This document shows positions 20,978 to 32,278 of a stretch of DNA of 64,000 nucleotides, one piece after another. The notes beneath the pieces are model-generated. The model ran no database searches. It was not told where the DNA came from and saw only the letters and a list, made by a program, of their open reading frames with translations. Position 1 is the first letter of the stretch. Every line of letters starts with the position of its first letter. This DNA is from Babesia bovis T2Bo (Eukaryota > Apicomplexa > Aconoidasida > Piroplasmida > Babesiidae): contig NC_067396.1 in NCBI RefSeq assembly GCF_000165395.2, positions 186,001 to 250,000 of the forward strand, given 5' to 3'. Position numbers and translations under genes: made by a program.

Positions 20978-22049
20978 ATGGCAAAATTATTAAAATGGAT
21001 TGACCATTTATCCGCTCAAACCTATCATAGTTTATATACCTTTCAGTTGGATGGAATAGATCTTCTGCGTCAATTGCAATTCGAAGAGTTCCTCTATAGG
21101 AAGGTTGCACCAGCCACCGAAAAGGCTGCCTTCTTCATTGTTAACAATCACAAAAGAACAGGTATAATATTCATAAACGCGAGTGTTGTATTTTGTATTT
21201 GTAGAATATGGAATATTATAAATTTGTGCTAATCATGATTTTCTTCTATGCAATTACATCGATTAACGAATAACTATATTACGTCGTCAAACAGTTACAG
21301 GTGCAAAGGCTGTGGTTATGGGCTTTGCAGGTAAGCCAGAACAATTTGTAAAGGATGTTGAGAAAACTAAACATGATGGAATCTCCATTATCAAACGGTT
21401 TACTGGTGGAGGTACTGTAATTGTAGATGAAAATAGCTTGAATACTAGTATTATCGCATCAACAGCCATATCAAAAGATATATCCCCAACCAAAATTTGT
21501 GAATGGAGTTATGAAAACATCTTTAAACGTTCTGGATTGTTCAATGAACGATTCATTAACCTTGAAGGTGATTATGTGGTCAAGGGTGATAACCCTGCAA
21601 AAACGTATAATGTGAGTGAACAAGCAATACCATATGAATACCACAAAGTGGCGGGTAATTCCCAAGCATTCAATATAAAAGCATTTGTTCATCATACAGT
21701 GTTCCCCTGGAATATATCACCACTTATATCACAATTGTTAGTACAGCCTACAAAGGCCCCTAAATATCGACAGGGTCGCCACCACACCGAGTTCATGCGC
21801 TGTGTTACCGAAGCGTTAAATCCACATTTAGGCATGAAAACAATTACCGATTTTGAAGAAGGTCTGTGTGAAAAGGTGAATAGTTCATTTGGGAGCTTAT
21901 TTGATAGGAAAATTCATGTAACTGTATCTAAGCTTCCATCACCACACAACATAAGTAATGCAATAGACAAAAATTTGATTCACCTATCAGACGAATTCAT
22001 ACAGCAAGCCATATTGTGTTTATCAAACCCAGCAACCCAAGAATGTTGA
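20978..22049 (+). CDS. lipoate-protein ligase/lipoyltransferase family (BPL_LplA fold)
   Basis: Two exons: 20978-21161 and 21301-22049, 310 residues. Motifs in order: LQFEEFLYRKV, AKAVVMGFAGKPEQFV, the lipoate-site block SIIKRFTGGGTVIVDENSLN (cf. RR-x-S-G-G-G-x-V-x-D), DYVVKG, KVAGNSQAF (the catalytic-lysine strand) and FVHHTVFPWN, then YRQGRHHTEF. This is the order of lipoate ligases and octanoyl transferases. Apicomplexans use such enzymes to attach scavenged lipoate to mitochondrial dehydrogenase and H-protein, or lipoylate the apicoplast PDH. There is no clear signal peptide, so a mitochondrial or cytosolic site is more likely than the apicoplast. The family is divergent here (RF in place of RR), and the exact donor cannot be told from sequence. 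Confidence 0.82.
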
Positions 22050-23553
22050 CAGCAGATGTGAAACAATATTCAAGGGTAACTTATATAACGATCCGTGTTC
22101 CAAGGATACCAGACTATTGGGGAAGGTTAATGGTGATTCCAAATTTTAGATTAAGTTACAATACATGTTTCGATCATTGATTTAATATCGTAATGATAAC
22201 TTATCCATTTATGCTAAATTTTGCCACACTGTTCATACACAACTATGACATCAGGTCATCTAATTTGTTTGACATATCGAAAATCTCTATGATATAGACC
22301 AACATATGCAGTTGTAACTGTGTAGATGTTTGATTTTCATAGATAATACCGCCGTTGTATGTTGTTTGGGGTATGTCACAGGTTCTTGAACAGTAAACAT
22401 TTTACATATGGAATCCCCAATCATATGCTTGGTTCCTCAGAGGGTTTCACGTTTACTGGCTAATGTTATCACGTAGACTACATCACAATGTTGCATTTCT
22501 TTATCTTCTTAGATGATTTTATGTAGTTATATTCCCAAAGACACTTGGGGTTGTGAAGCCACTTGCCAAGAAGCTGCTTTTAGATGGGAAACATATTACT
22601 ATCTTCCATGATTGCTTCACATTTTAGTTATAAATCATATTACTTTAGCGTTAAATATTTTCATAATATGGTCCTAATAATTTATCGCGCATTTGCCCCT
22701 TTTAATAACTAGTCAAACAGCACCATAGAGTTTGATGATTTGCAATGGTCTTAATGATGTCAAAAACATACTTAGATCATGGTGTGGTGTCTTTAGGATA
22801 GGTAGCAACGATTATCGTACATAAGTTGTCAACATAATCATTGCAAATCAACAGCACTTCATGATCAATCCCGTTTCATCGTGCAATTTTTGGTGATTCG
22901 GTTGTATTCATGTGAATATGTGAAAATAACATGTATGTTTGTCTATAATGAGTTTAAAATGTTCATTCAACGATAATATCCGATGCAATATACAACATAA
23001 TAAAACATCTAGATTTACGAATAAAACCTAATAATAATTTGTTACAAGGTACTGATCAAGGAGTATATATTGTATAAAATGGCATATCGTTGAGCAAGTA
23101 TTGTCTGATTTTTTACCAATCAACGGAGCCACATTGGGCAAAAATATATAAAAATATTTTCAGTTTATATTTTGAGAAAATCAATTAGTTATTCGAACAA
23201 ATATCTTCGTATTCAGAGAATACAGGTAGTAGATTATCATTCAAAATGTTTAGTTTACGCGAGTTTATTTATTTGCTCTCACGGTTGACGTTAATGAAAT
23301 CGAATAAACAAAAAATTTATAGACAACCAACCGATATGACATCTGGTGTGGTATCCATTGGAATTCACTGATACAGCCGTTAAACAACTCGGGGATGTAG
23401 TCTATATAGTTGGACTTCATATAGGAGGATGGTGCTGCAGATAGATTTTTTCACGGACAGTTTTTATATCACCATAAATGTAGCCCGACATGGTTAATCT
23501 ACGAAATTCAAAACATTCATATTGCAACATTCTGTTTCTCAGCTGTATATAAC
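22050..23553. other. 1.5-kb AT-rich intergenic region upstream of secreted-protein gene
   Basis: This is the longest gene-free stretch of the window. It has no ORF of 60 codons, no tRNA and no clear tandem repeat. Sequence is very AT-rich with many ATATAT/TTTATA runs. It lies between the lipoate-ligase stop and the start of a large secreted protein, so it may hold a long promoter or 5' UTR. I cannot see an exon or a recognised RNA in it. Confidence 0.5.
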
Positions 23554-25575
23554 ATGTTCTCATATGATTTGTCCCATTACCTCACTCTCGCTTCGGTGGG
23601 CGGGTTTATATTGACTATACCAAGTTATGCTATTATAATAGATCTAGATCGTTCTGTATATCCTCAAGATGTGGAAGTTTATCATGCATCATTCATTAGA
23701 GGAGGATTACATAGAATATTCCACGGAAGGACTGAGATGATTAGCGCTGTTAAATACAAAACCTGTTACTATAATACAATGCTACGCAATATGACTTCTG
23801 TAACTGACGTTTATGTTCAAGAATATAGAAGAGGCAGTGAAATATATATAGAAACTAATCGATGCATCAAGGGAGTACAAAAACAACTACATACTACATT
23901 TTGCAAAATTGTCGCACCTCATTGTGTACTGTTAACCCGACGCGATAAAATGCTCCTGGCTGCCTCCATTTCCATTCCTATAAATTTAAATCACCTTTTT
24001 CTACATCCATTCTTAGTGAGATCACGTGAGGAGGAAGAAGATGGTACTAGTATTAGTTTGGATTTAGTTAGTAAGAGGGCTTATAATAAGAAATTGAATG
24101 GTTGTAGGATACTAAGGTTTACAAACCCAAATATATTTATATCACCTATATATGGTTTGGATTCCCAAACAAATGCCAGTAGTTATAGTAACCCAATGCT
24201 TATATCTCAAAGCGTGAAAATATATCATGTACTCGGTACAATGTCGATCACACTATGGCTCAAAGGTTTACCATCGAGTGAGTCAAAATTTGTGGAGATA
24301 CCCCCAATATCGGATGGAATTTTCCGACCGAGAAATATAGTTAGGTTCGCATTAAAGTTTAACGAATATGTAGATAACTCACGTCCTTCTACATCTAATC
24401 ATCTGTATATTTATGTTGATAGTGTTGAAGTCAGTGTACCTGACATAATTATATTGGCCAATCTAAAAAGAGGTGACTGGTTATATACCCAATATAGCAT
24501 TTTGGGTTCGCGATATCTTGAATACCCTACCATCGGTGTAAAGAGTTCACAAACAGGTCAGATGATCTACAGTGCTGCCTTCGATGAATATGTAAGATAT
24601 GTTGAAATCTTTACGCATGTATTCAACCAGTGGAAATTTGTGGTGGTTAGCATTACGAAGTTCACCAAAGGTGTTCCACATCGATTAAAGAAGATATATT
24701 TAAGAGAAAGAAGAAATCGCGTTGACTACTATATCGAATTATATGATAGTTGTGCGAACTCCAGTCTAGATATGATATATAACATCAAAATCATAAACCC
24801 TACTACCGATGCAAATAATGCTACCCTAGAATCACATAATTATCTACCTCCTATAGAAAAATGTTTAGCCAGTGGCATTCCGGCAGTCACTATGCATTCA
24901 ATGGGCACCCATATAGAAGGTTCTGTTCGGACAGCGGCAACAACGCATCTTGTAATTCCTCAAACGCAATGCATGTCACAATATGATTCGTATGAGACTG
25001 GGATTCAACGTGGTGATACAAGTTCAACACTATCACAAGTTGACACTTTCTATACATCTGAGTATACTAATGATAACAATATCGAAATATTCAGACAAGG
25101 TATGACTATTGGAGCACCTGTTCCATACACCGCCTACCCGACTAATTACGCCCAGAGAAATGAGGAAATCGAGGTTCCCATCGAACCAAGGGCCAGCACA
25201 GGTTTTACAAAAGTCGACCCCTTGAATTTAACTGAAACGCTGGCTGATTATAACACAGTCGAGTTTACAGATTCTATGATGCCACAAGAAAAAACATCGG
25301 TTGAGAATTCATTCAACACTCCATGCCCAATTTCACAAGATAACATCGAAGAAGTTCCAATAGAACAAATAGATACGTCTGAAACCCAACTATCAGAGCC
25401 AAGCGTAACACAACCGATAGAACCAGCTTTGCCACTAATAGAGTCGGACAACATTAAGCATCCGTCAGAATCAGAAGCTATTGGTATGCCAGAATTCACG
25501 TTTGAAACATTATTATCTGAATATGAACACTCACAAAATCCATTCATTATACCTTTGACTAATTTTCGAATATAG
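23554..25575 (+). CDS. large secreted protein of unknown function
   Basis: One exon of 673 residues with an N-terminal signal peptide (LTLASVGGFILTIPSYAIII) and no later membrane span. Residues 30-420 are rich in beta-forming, Tyr/Ile/Lys-containing segments; several share a 'hydrophobic strand - basic - Tyr' look (for example VRYVEIFTHVFNQWKFVVVS), as piroplasm secreted repeat domains do, but no family is recognised and no repeat is clear. From about residue 420 the sequence becomes acidic and Thr/Ser/Glu/Pro-rich, with repeated 'VPIE/VTQPIEPALP' motifs, suggesting disorder. The gene stands alone between two AT-rich gaps (1.5 and 0.85 kb). Exported or host-facing roles are plausible, but this is inference. 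It could carry a FAINT-type domain too diverged for me to recognise. Confidence 0.65.
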   Translation: MFSYDLSHYLTLASVGGFILTIPSYAIIIDLDRSVYPQDVEVYHASFIRGGLHRIFHGRTEMISAVKYKTCYYNTMLRNMTSVTDVYVQEYRRGSEIYIETNRCIKGVQKQLHTTFCKIVAPHCVLLTRRDKMLLAASISIPINLNHLFLHPFLVRSREEEEDGTSISLDLVSKRAYNKKLNGCRILRFTNPNIFISPIYGLDSQTNASSYSNPMLISQSVKIYHVLGTMSITLWLKGLPSSESKFVEIPPISDGIFRPRNIVRFALKFNEYVDNSRPSTSNHLYIYVDSVEVSVPDIIILANLKRGDWLYTQYSILGSRYLEYPTIGVKSSQTGQMIYSAAFDEYVRYVEIFTHVFNQWKFVVVSITKFTKGVPHRLKKIYLRERRNRVDYYIELYDSCANSSLDMIYNIKIINPTTDANNATLESHNYLPPIEKCLASGIPAVTMHSMGTHIEGSVRTAATTHLVIPQTQCMSQYDSYETGIQRGDTSSTLSQVDTFYTSEYTNDNNIEIFRQGMTIGAPVPYTAYPTNYAQRNEEIEVPIEPRASTGFTKVDPLNLTETLADYNTVEFTDSMMPQEKTSVENSFNTPCPISQDNIEEVPIEQIDTSETQLSEPSVTQPIEPALPLIESDNIKHPSESEAIGMPEFTFETLLSEYEHSQNPFIIPLTNFRI

Positions 25576-26428
25576 ATGACTCTAACCAAGCATCAGTTTT
25601 ATCTAATTCACCTTCCTATCTATTCACATTAGAACTTATAATTTATTTCATATATGGCTTTCGTAATCAATTATTACAACACGTTCTACTCTGTTGATGC
25701 GTAGAAAAGGTGTATTTATCCATGACTACATATGTCGTTATAATCGGGTTATCATTGTAAAGCTATCTTCGGGATAATTGCAATATTCAATTGATGAAGG
25801 AATATTAGGTATTATATTCATGTAAAAAATCTACAACACAATATTTTAGAAGACAGCCTTTTATCTAAGCATTAATGAACAAGCAAGTTGTCATTGCTAT
25901 AGGATGAGCAATTCCATGTAGGATGTAGTGTTATCGTCCGAACAAAGAGGCAGGTAGAAGTATTGACTAATTGACATCACTGCTATTGAGTCGTTGCAAC
26001 AATATAAAATTTCAAACGTTGAATTCCTACCAATTTATTCTAACCCCCATGCCACGTATGATCAACTTGATAGACTACATGTTTGTTGTGACTATTTTTG
26101 GTATTAGTTCGACCTATACGCGACACGATTTAAAAAGAAGAATGACAACTCGAGTAATTTACAACACAGTTACGTCATAATTTTTGTTGGTTAATACCGA
26201 GAAATGAATCGCCCATCCGTATATTGATTTTAGCAAAAAATGGGAATCAAAATTCACATAGACACATATGAAAACAACTATGTTTGAGACAAAATGACAA
26301 CATTGTGTAGTAGCAGACTGGATAAGCAAATGGTATTCAACCACCACATTACCGAAAGGATACACGTATAGACGGAGCAAATGTAAATGCGATTATAGTA
26401 CAATAAGTCTAACGTTCGACACAACTAG
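25576..26428. other. intergenic, no gene seen
   Basis: An 850-bp AT-rich spacer between the secreted-protein stop (plus strand) and the YJU2 stop (minus strand), a convergent arrangement. Short overlapping ORFs at 25971-26180 and 26159-26380 (opposite strands) lack coding features, and I leave them out. It most likely contains the two 3' UTRs. Confidence 0.5.
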
Positions 26429-27611
26429 TCAATCGCTGTCATACCCTCCGAATGGATTATCTATTGTAAGACATGGTTTCTTAACGGCCACTGCAGGTAG
26501 ATGCTTTACGGTAATCGCCGAGGCTCTTATAATAGTATTCCCATTATTTGTGACAAAGGATGTGTTAATTTCATCCAACTCTTCCGGTGCATCATTTTCA
26601 ATTTCCTCTTCAATCGACACGGGTACCTCTTGTTCAGCGGTGTCAGAGCACCACACCGAAGTAATGGCATTGTCATCTGCTTCGGCGTATTTGCGATACA
26701 TTTCCTCTTGTTCTTTATGAAACAGTGCAATGTCTTCATCGTTCGCACCTGATTCAAAGTTAATTTTTTTCTCCTTCAGTATCTGTTGTAGACTTAACTC
26801 TGCCGCATTTTCTCGGTCTCTCATCCTACCTGCCCTTCTTTTTAAAGCAGTCAATCGTTCTAATACTTCATACTCAGCGTAAGCATGATCTGCTTTCTCT
26901 ATCATTTTTTCTGTTTTATCCTGGTTTTCGGCCCTTTCGTCCTGTAATATTGTTAATTACTTTTTAAATCAACATAAAGATGTTTAAAAGAACAAACTAC
27001 TAGAACCAGTATAGTATATAAATATATAGTTAAAAACAGAAAAATTAATGAGTTAACCCTATGATTATCCGACAAAACAGTAGCATCAGACAATTGATCG
27101 TGTGATAGACCATTTTGCAATGGATATATTTATATAATTCATATATATTGAATTAACCATAAATAAAACCTACTTCGTCTTTAGATATGGCCTCCGCTGC
27201 CAGCTCCGCATCTCTATGAGCGTCATATGTACGAGTACCACCAGATTCCAAGAGATAATCTCCGTGTTGTGGATCTGTCTTAAATATAATTTGGTGACTG
27301 CAATGAGGACATTTAGCGAAAAACCTATGTTTCTCAATACCAAGATATGTATCTTCCTTTAATCTCATCACTTTGGAATTCATCTTGGTACCAATGTATG
27401 TGAAACCACGACAACTTTCACATCTAAATGTAAATGGGAACATCATGCGTATATCAAGCATCCTAGCACTCATTCCACCCTTTATACGTCTCGCAAAAGT
27501 TGTCTTACCACGGCCGTAGCCATCATTGCGCAAAATATCACGATTGGCGTGCAACGCCGCAGGATCAAAATCCGGAGGTATGTATTTATTAAGCACCTTG
27601 CGTTCTGCCAT
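26429..27611 (-). CDS. YJU2/CCDC94 (CWC16) splicing factor
   Basis: Two exons: 27611-27174 and 26941-26429, 316 residues, with a 232-nt intron. The N-terminus reads MAERKVLNKYIPPDFDPAAL, almost the family start (MAERKVLNKYYPPDFDP). A zinc site follows with C-x2-C pairs in FRCESCRGFTYIGTK and AKCPHCSHQIIFKTDPQHGD, and the block IIFKTDPQHGDYLLESGGTR, which matches the human '[21 protein letters not shown]'. The C-terminal half is a charged helical region (HAYAEYEVLERLTALKRRAG) and an acidic tail. YJU2 binds the spliceosome before branching and stabilises the 5' splice site-branch site interaction. The family identity is very clear; the extra CRG-Phe insertion in the zinc loop is a minor difference. 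Confidence 0.93.
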
Positions 27612-27833
27612 CTTTCCTTTAGGTTACAAAATGCCTAAATGTGCTGTTTGACTTGAAGTTGACGCTACGCTTTAAACGTTCGAGGAATTAACGGAGAGTA
27701 CTTCTGCGTCAACATGTGACATCTCTACCCTTTATTAGCAATGGAGAAGTCATATTATTGATTACACATTTTGTGGTCTTAGTAAAAAATTTTAAAATTT
27801 GTTGAATGTGGAAAAGTTTGAGCTGACTTGAAT

Positions 27834-27851
27834 GGTAGGTAGGTAGGTAGG
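27834..27851. repeat. short (GGTA)n microsatellite
   Basis: Four perfect GGTA units followed by GG lie in the spacer just outside the last exon of the Cys-tRNA synthetase, in its 3' UTR on the other strand. It is very short, could slip easily and might serve as a length marker; no function is inferred. Confidence 0.6.
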
Positions 27852-27867
27852 CAGTTTGCTACTACAA

Positions 27868-30143
27868 CTATGAGGCAGTATCCTCCCTTTTTACATACTG
27901 TTTAGTATGTTTTTCCAATATCTATAAATGCATAATTATTTAATATTATATTTACCTTTGCCATCGATTGCCTTTCCGATTTTGATACTGGCTTGCCATC
28001 AGCGAGATGTGTAGGCAGATGTTGGTCATCGAATTTACTGAACTTCCCAGGGAATTTACGATTGATAAATTCAGAAGGCGGAGTTCTCAGTAGTTGCTGT
28101 TGTTCAGCCTACATATAGTGTCTAGGTTAGTCAATCGATCATTACCTCTAGTTTAAGCCGTTGCTGTTTCAATTCCTCTTTTCTTGCCGCCTCTTTCAAT
28201 TGAGCATCCCTGATATAAATGGAAATAAGTACATAAAAACCAACTTTGATTTAAACTTGACAACAAACTCTCCTCCATCCCTGTCTTCCAGTAAAATACC
28301 CAGTTCTGGTAGTTGCTCATCTCTAACCAGGTCACACAATTTGAGAAGATCAGCCGTTTTCCCGACATCAACCTCTTTAGTTTTCATACAATGTTGAGCG
28401 AATAGGCGAGTCTATATACCAATGTATCGAATTCAACTTCACTTACCTTTGCTCTGAAGTTTAATAAATGCTCGAGTAAAGGGCCTGAAACAGAAGATTC
28501 TTGGTTTTCATCCTGGCCATATTCTGTTCCTGGCTCCTTTAGTTTTAAAATCTTTGTATTATATGTTGTCATTTTAAAGCGCTTACCTCCAGTATTTTGT
28601 ACATATATTTCTTAATGCTCAACCCTAATGCTTGTCTTAAATACGATTGAGGCGTCGATAGGTACGCATTAAGTGTACTGATGAAAGCACACATTGATTG
28701 CAACACTTTCGGAGTATCAAAATTATCCAAAAATGCTCCATGAACCTGTGAAAATGATCGAGTAATTATTCGGACTAACCGTATCTCTTAGTCTTTCAAA
28801 CTCTGTATTTAACCTCACATCATCCTCTCCCAATTTTTGGGCATTTTCTCTTTTGTCCAATCTCGAATTGAGTAATGAAAAGAAGTTGAAAAATGTTTCA
28901 TCTATGGCTATAGCTTCTGCCATACCCTGAGGCTCAGGGTTGTAATTTAATGTCCCATCATGCCTGGATGTTAAGAATAATATTCTTATTTGCCTCTTGT
29001 TGTATTTGTTAAGCAGCTGTTTAATGGATATGAAATTCTTTAGGCTTTTGCTCATCTTAAGCCCTTGAATATGCAGATGGCCAAAGTGTAAGAAGTAGTT
29101 TACCCATTGGTTGCGATCGCTAAAAGCTTCCGATTGCGCAATTTCGTTATCATGATGCGGGAACTTTAGATCTATACCACCTGAATGAATGTCTATAATC
29201 GTATCCTTCCCGAATACGTTTGAGCACATGGCACTGCATTCAATGTGCCAACCAGGCCTGCCTTCTCCCCATGGGCTTGACCAAAAAGGTTCACCTGGTT
29301 TAGCCTTCTTCCAGAGAGCGAAGTCTCTGGGCGATTTCTTATGTGTCGATACCTCGCCAAGGGTACCTTCTCCATCGGTGATTCTGCAAAGATCATTATA
29401 GCTATTAGGTTCCAGTTTGGCGTATACGTGTTTATCACTTCCAATAAATGCATCTATATCAAAATACACGCTACCATCGGCTTCGTACGCATAGCCATTC
29501 TTCATGATGGTTTCAATATACGATATGATCTCTGGTAAAAATTCACTGACTCTTGTTATAACGTTGGGTGGGTCAACACCTAGTGCAGCCATATCCTCCC
29601 AGAACTCATGCTCCCATCGGCTTGCTAATTCATTGAATTTGCAACCCTGAAAAACTCTATCACATAACTAGCTGCAAAACATACCTCATCATTAGCTCGT
29701 TGTATGATTTTGTCATCTATATCAGTGACGTTGATAACCAGATGGACATCGTAGTTAAAATAGCGCTCCAGGATGCTTCTTATTGTGTCACAAGCAACGT
29801 ACGTCCTAGCATGACCAAGATGTGCAGTGTCATATACCGTTGGACCGCAGCAATACCAATTGATACGTCTTCCATTCTCTGGAACAAATTCAACTTTGGC
29901 ATCACCAGCCAACGAATTGCGCAACAAAAGACCAGTTCGGAATTTCCCATCTTTTGATGGTACGGTCCATTCTCGAAGTTTCGCTGAGGATTCCTGTAAT
30001 TCTGCCATTGTTGCAAAGCGTGTGTTCTGAAAGACTCTTCTACCCTTGACTGCTGCGTTACCAGTTAAGATGCGGAACGCGTGGCATGTGTGGATTAGAA
30101 GCATCAAAAAAAATGTTAAAACATATGTAATTTGTAAAAACAT
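27868..30143 (-). CDS. cysteinyl-tRNA synthetase with signal peptide and internal start
   Basis: Eight exons: 30143-29685, 29646-28780, 28745-28587, 28551-28447, 28411-28257, 28209-28146, 28108-27956 and 27897-27868, 663 residues. Signatures are [18 protein letters not shown] (the HIGH-like motif), [19 protein letters not shown] and KMSKSLKNF. The eukaryotic-type C-terminus follows: [19 protein letters not shown] and [20 protein letters not shown], matching the human tail. The first ATG gives a hydrophobic signal peptide ([20 protein letters not shown]); an internal ATG at 30008 ([14 protein letters not shown]) would start a cytosolic form. One gene could thus serve both apicoplast and cytosol through two starts. 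The donor of the second intron is GTTAGT, non-canonical but frame-consistent. Divergent start to the neighbouring gene: 52 bp. Confidence 0.93.
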
Positions 30144-30195
30144 ATGATGACGTAATGAAATCAAACTTCCTGTTAATCTGCCATGTGTTGGCAAG

Positions 30196-31323
30196 ATGGT
30201 TGTCTACGCGCGTTATGTGTTGCCGCGTTTTGCTAAGGGATGGATTTTACCTGCATTACAACGAAACATAGGACCGTTTACAACAGTTGCTGAGCCACCT
30301 AGTCGCCTTTCTGATATGCCAACACTCTCTGCCAAACATTTAGGTATGCAATTATCTCTATAATATCCATATGAAAACAAATACACATATATGATCTTCT
30401 GTAGGTAAAATAGCTGTTGATGTTTCTAGATGCGCATATAGTGATATAATAATTTGGCAAAAATTCATAGAATGTTGTTCCGAGAAGTTGTTACTTCTCG
30501 ACGGCAAGGACACTTTGCGAATATGGAAGGGAGTAGTAACATTTTATCGCAATTATGAATATATCCTAAGGGCACCTGATGCTGGATTCATACAGTCCCT
30601 TATTTCGCATAGCACTGATGTAGTACGTTATATGTTTGTTAAAATTCCACTACCGTGTAGACTAATGGATACACATGTGACGAGCTGAGCCAGTTATCTG
30701 AGCACGTATGCAACATGGTATCGGTTAATGACGTCTTATTACCATTTGCAACACCGCTTTATTCTAAGATTGGTGTTATGTTTCATATGCGGCTCGCCGA
30801 ATCCACGCCGTACGATGTTGTAAGGTTACTGGTATCATTTTCCCGTATAGGTGTTAAGGATGTTGTGTTATTGGAATCATTAGCGGAGTATATATGTATG
30901 AGTGACGGATTCAGTGAGTATGATTTACGCAACATTTTAACTTCATATGCAATGGTTGGATACCAGAGCCCAGCATTGTTCAAGTACGTCACGGAGCGTT
31001 TCCTATCTGCACAGGGAGTTAGCATCAATGACGTAGCAATATTGTCATTTGGCTATACATCTGTGAATTATATAACACCGGAAGTGCGAACTCTGTTTGA
31101 AAAGCACATATTTTTAGATGGGAAGGGACACCCTTCGTTGATGGATTTGAAGGATTGCGCAGTCGATATTCCTTTATTTTGTTTGAATTTAGATAGAATG
31201 GGTTTGAAAATACCCAATGAGTTAATTGAATTAATTCGAATCGATGATTTAACGGAGAGCTGCTTCTTGAAGTTGGCACATCTGCTTCCTATTACTGAAA
31301 AAACTCAGCGGAAGGTGTTATGA
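30196..31323 (+). CDS. helical-repeat (heptatricopeptide-like) protein, probably mitochondrial
   Basis: Three exons: 30196-30343, 30405-30622 and 30661-31323, 342 residues. The N-terminus is basic with Tyr, Arg, Leu ([16 protein letters not shown]) and fits a mitochondrial presequence. The rest is made of paired helices: [20 protein letters not shown], then [20 protein letters not shown], and similar units, as in the heptatricopeptide/OPR-like proteins that bind organelle RNA in apicomplexans. No RAP domain is visible at the end. Such proteins help mitochondrial rRNA fragment assembly or mRNA stability. The last exon ends KTQRKVL; a downstream exon is possible, since further coding-like fragments occur at 31430-32210. 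The start is 52 bp from the divergent Cys-tRNA synthetase start. Confidence 0.6.
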
Positions 31324-32278
31324 CATTATCGCATCTTTAATTTAAATCACTACCTTGATAGTCATCATAATTTCTGGGAATAGTTAACAATAATTAGACT
31401 CGATATTCTAGGCATTATGCATTATTTGTTTTCAGGAATGTAACAAAACGTTATGAAACTCACAAGGTTACTTCTGAAAATGATGCTAACACAAACTCCA
31501 ATGTGGCACAAAGTCGCCATGAAAAAGTCCAAGTTTGAATGTGGACAACGGTGATGAAAGATACCAAAGATCGGGCTGCAACGAGGGAAGCGCACTCGTA
31601 TTTCGTTCATCTACGGATTATTCTTTCAAATAGTCTATATATAAGCTTTCAAAGTTATTACTACATGTTTCTCTAGTGTTATAACCCAAGTACATAGGTT
31701 TCTTAGCTATCAACTGCACGTGTGATATCGGGATTGAAACGCTATGTACTATGTTCATCCTTACGTCAGAGTTCATAAGCGAAAGCATTTCATAAACCGA
31801 ATATAGACTAGAAAAACACAACCGCAACCGCTGCAAAACACCATTGGATACAATCCTATAGCAAATCACGAAGAACAGCTATAATCATTGCCTCAAACAA
31901 CTAATTTCAGCTTTTGTAGAGTACTTAGGCTCTGAATGTGAATAGACACAGCATATTGGATATTTTCTTATTGTTGATATCTAAAGAAGAGAATAAAGTA
32001 CGGTTATTACCGTTATATATGAGGACTTTTCTCCAGCGGAAGGGTATTCTGAACCCTTACGTGCGCCTTAGTCCCCAAAACATAGCCGGGTATCACAATA
32101 AATACACAGCCATTTATTATATGCGTAAGAACAATTATAGCTTCTGTCCAATCTCAGATGTTCTTCGGGTCGAGAGCAATGATGCCTCCCCAGACACACT
32201 AAATTAACTGATGTCGTATATCCTTTAGTCTCTACACACATTTATATATTTGCATAACTATAACCAGCGATATCAATA
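31324..32278. other. unresolved 0.95-kb stretch with coding-like fragments
   Basis: I could not build a gene here, but the plus strand contains several in-frame fragments with protein-like composition: about 31435-31558 (NVTKRYETHKVTSENDAN...), about 31700-31790 (CDIGIETLCTMFILTSEF), about 31800-31930 (KHNRNRCKTPLDTIL, CLKQLISAFVEYLGSE) and 31938-32207 (LLPLYMRTFLQRKGI...). Stops separate them, with AG acceptor-like sites nearby. They could be further exons of the helical-repeat gene, a separate multi-exon gene, or a decayed one. On the minus strand an 83-codon ORF (31618-31869) overlaps and looks like a shadow. No conclusion is drawn. Confidence 0.4.

Noticed and set aside
31618..31869. Minus-strand 83-codon ORF
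   Set aside because: It overlaps plus-strand coding-like fragments, and no feature supports it.
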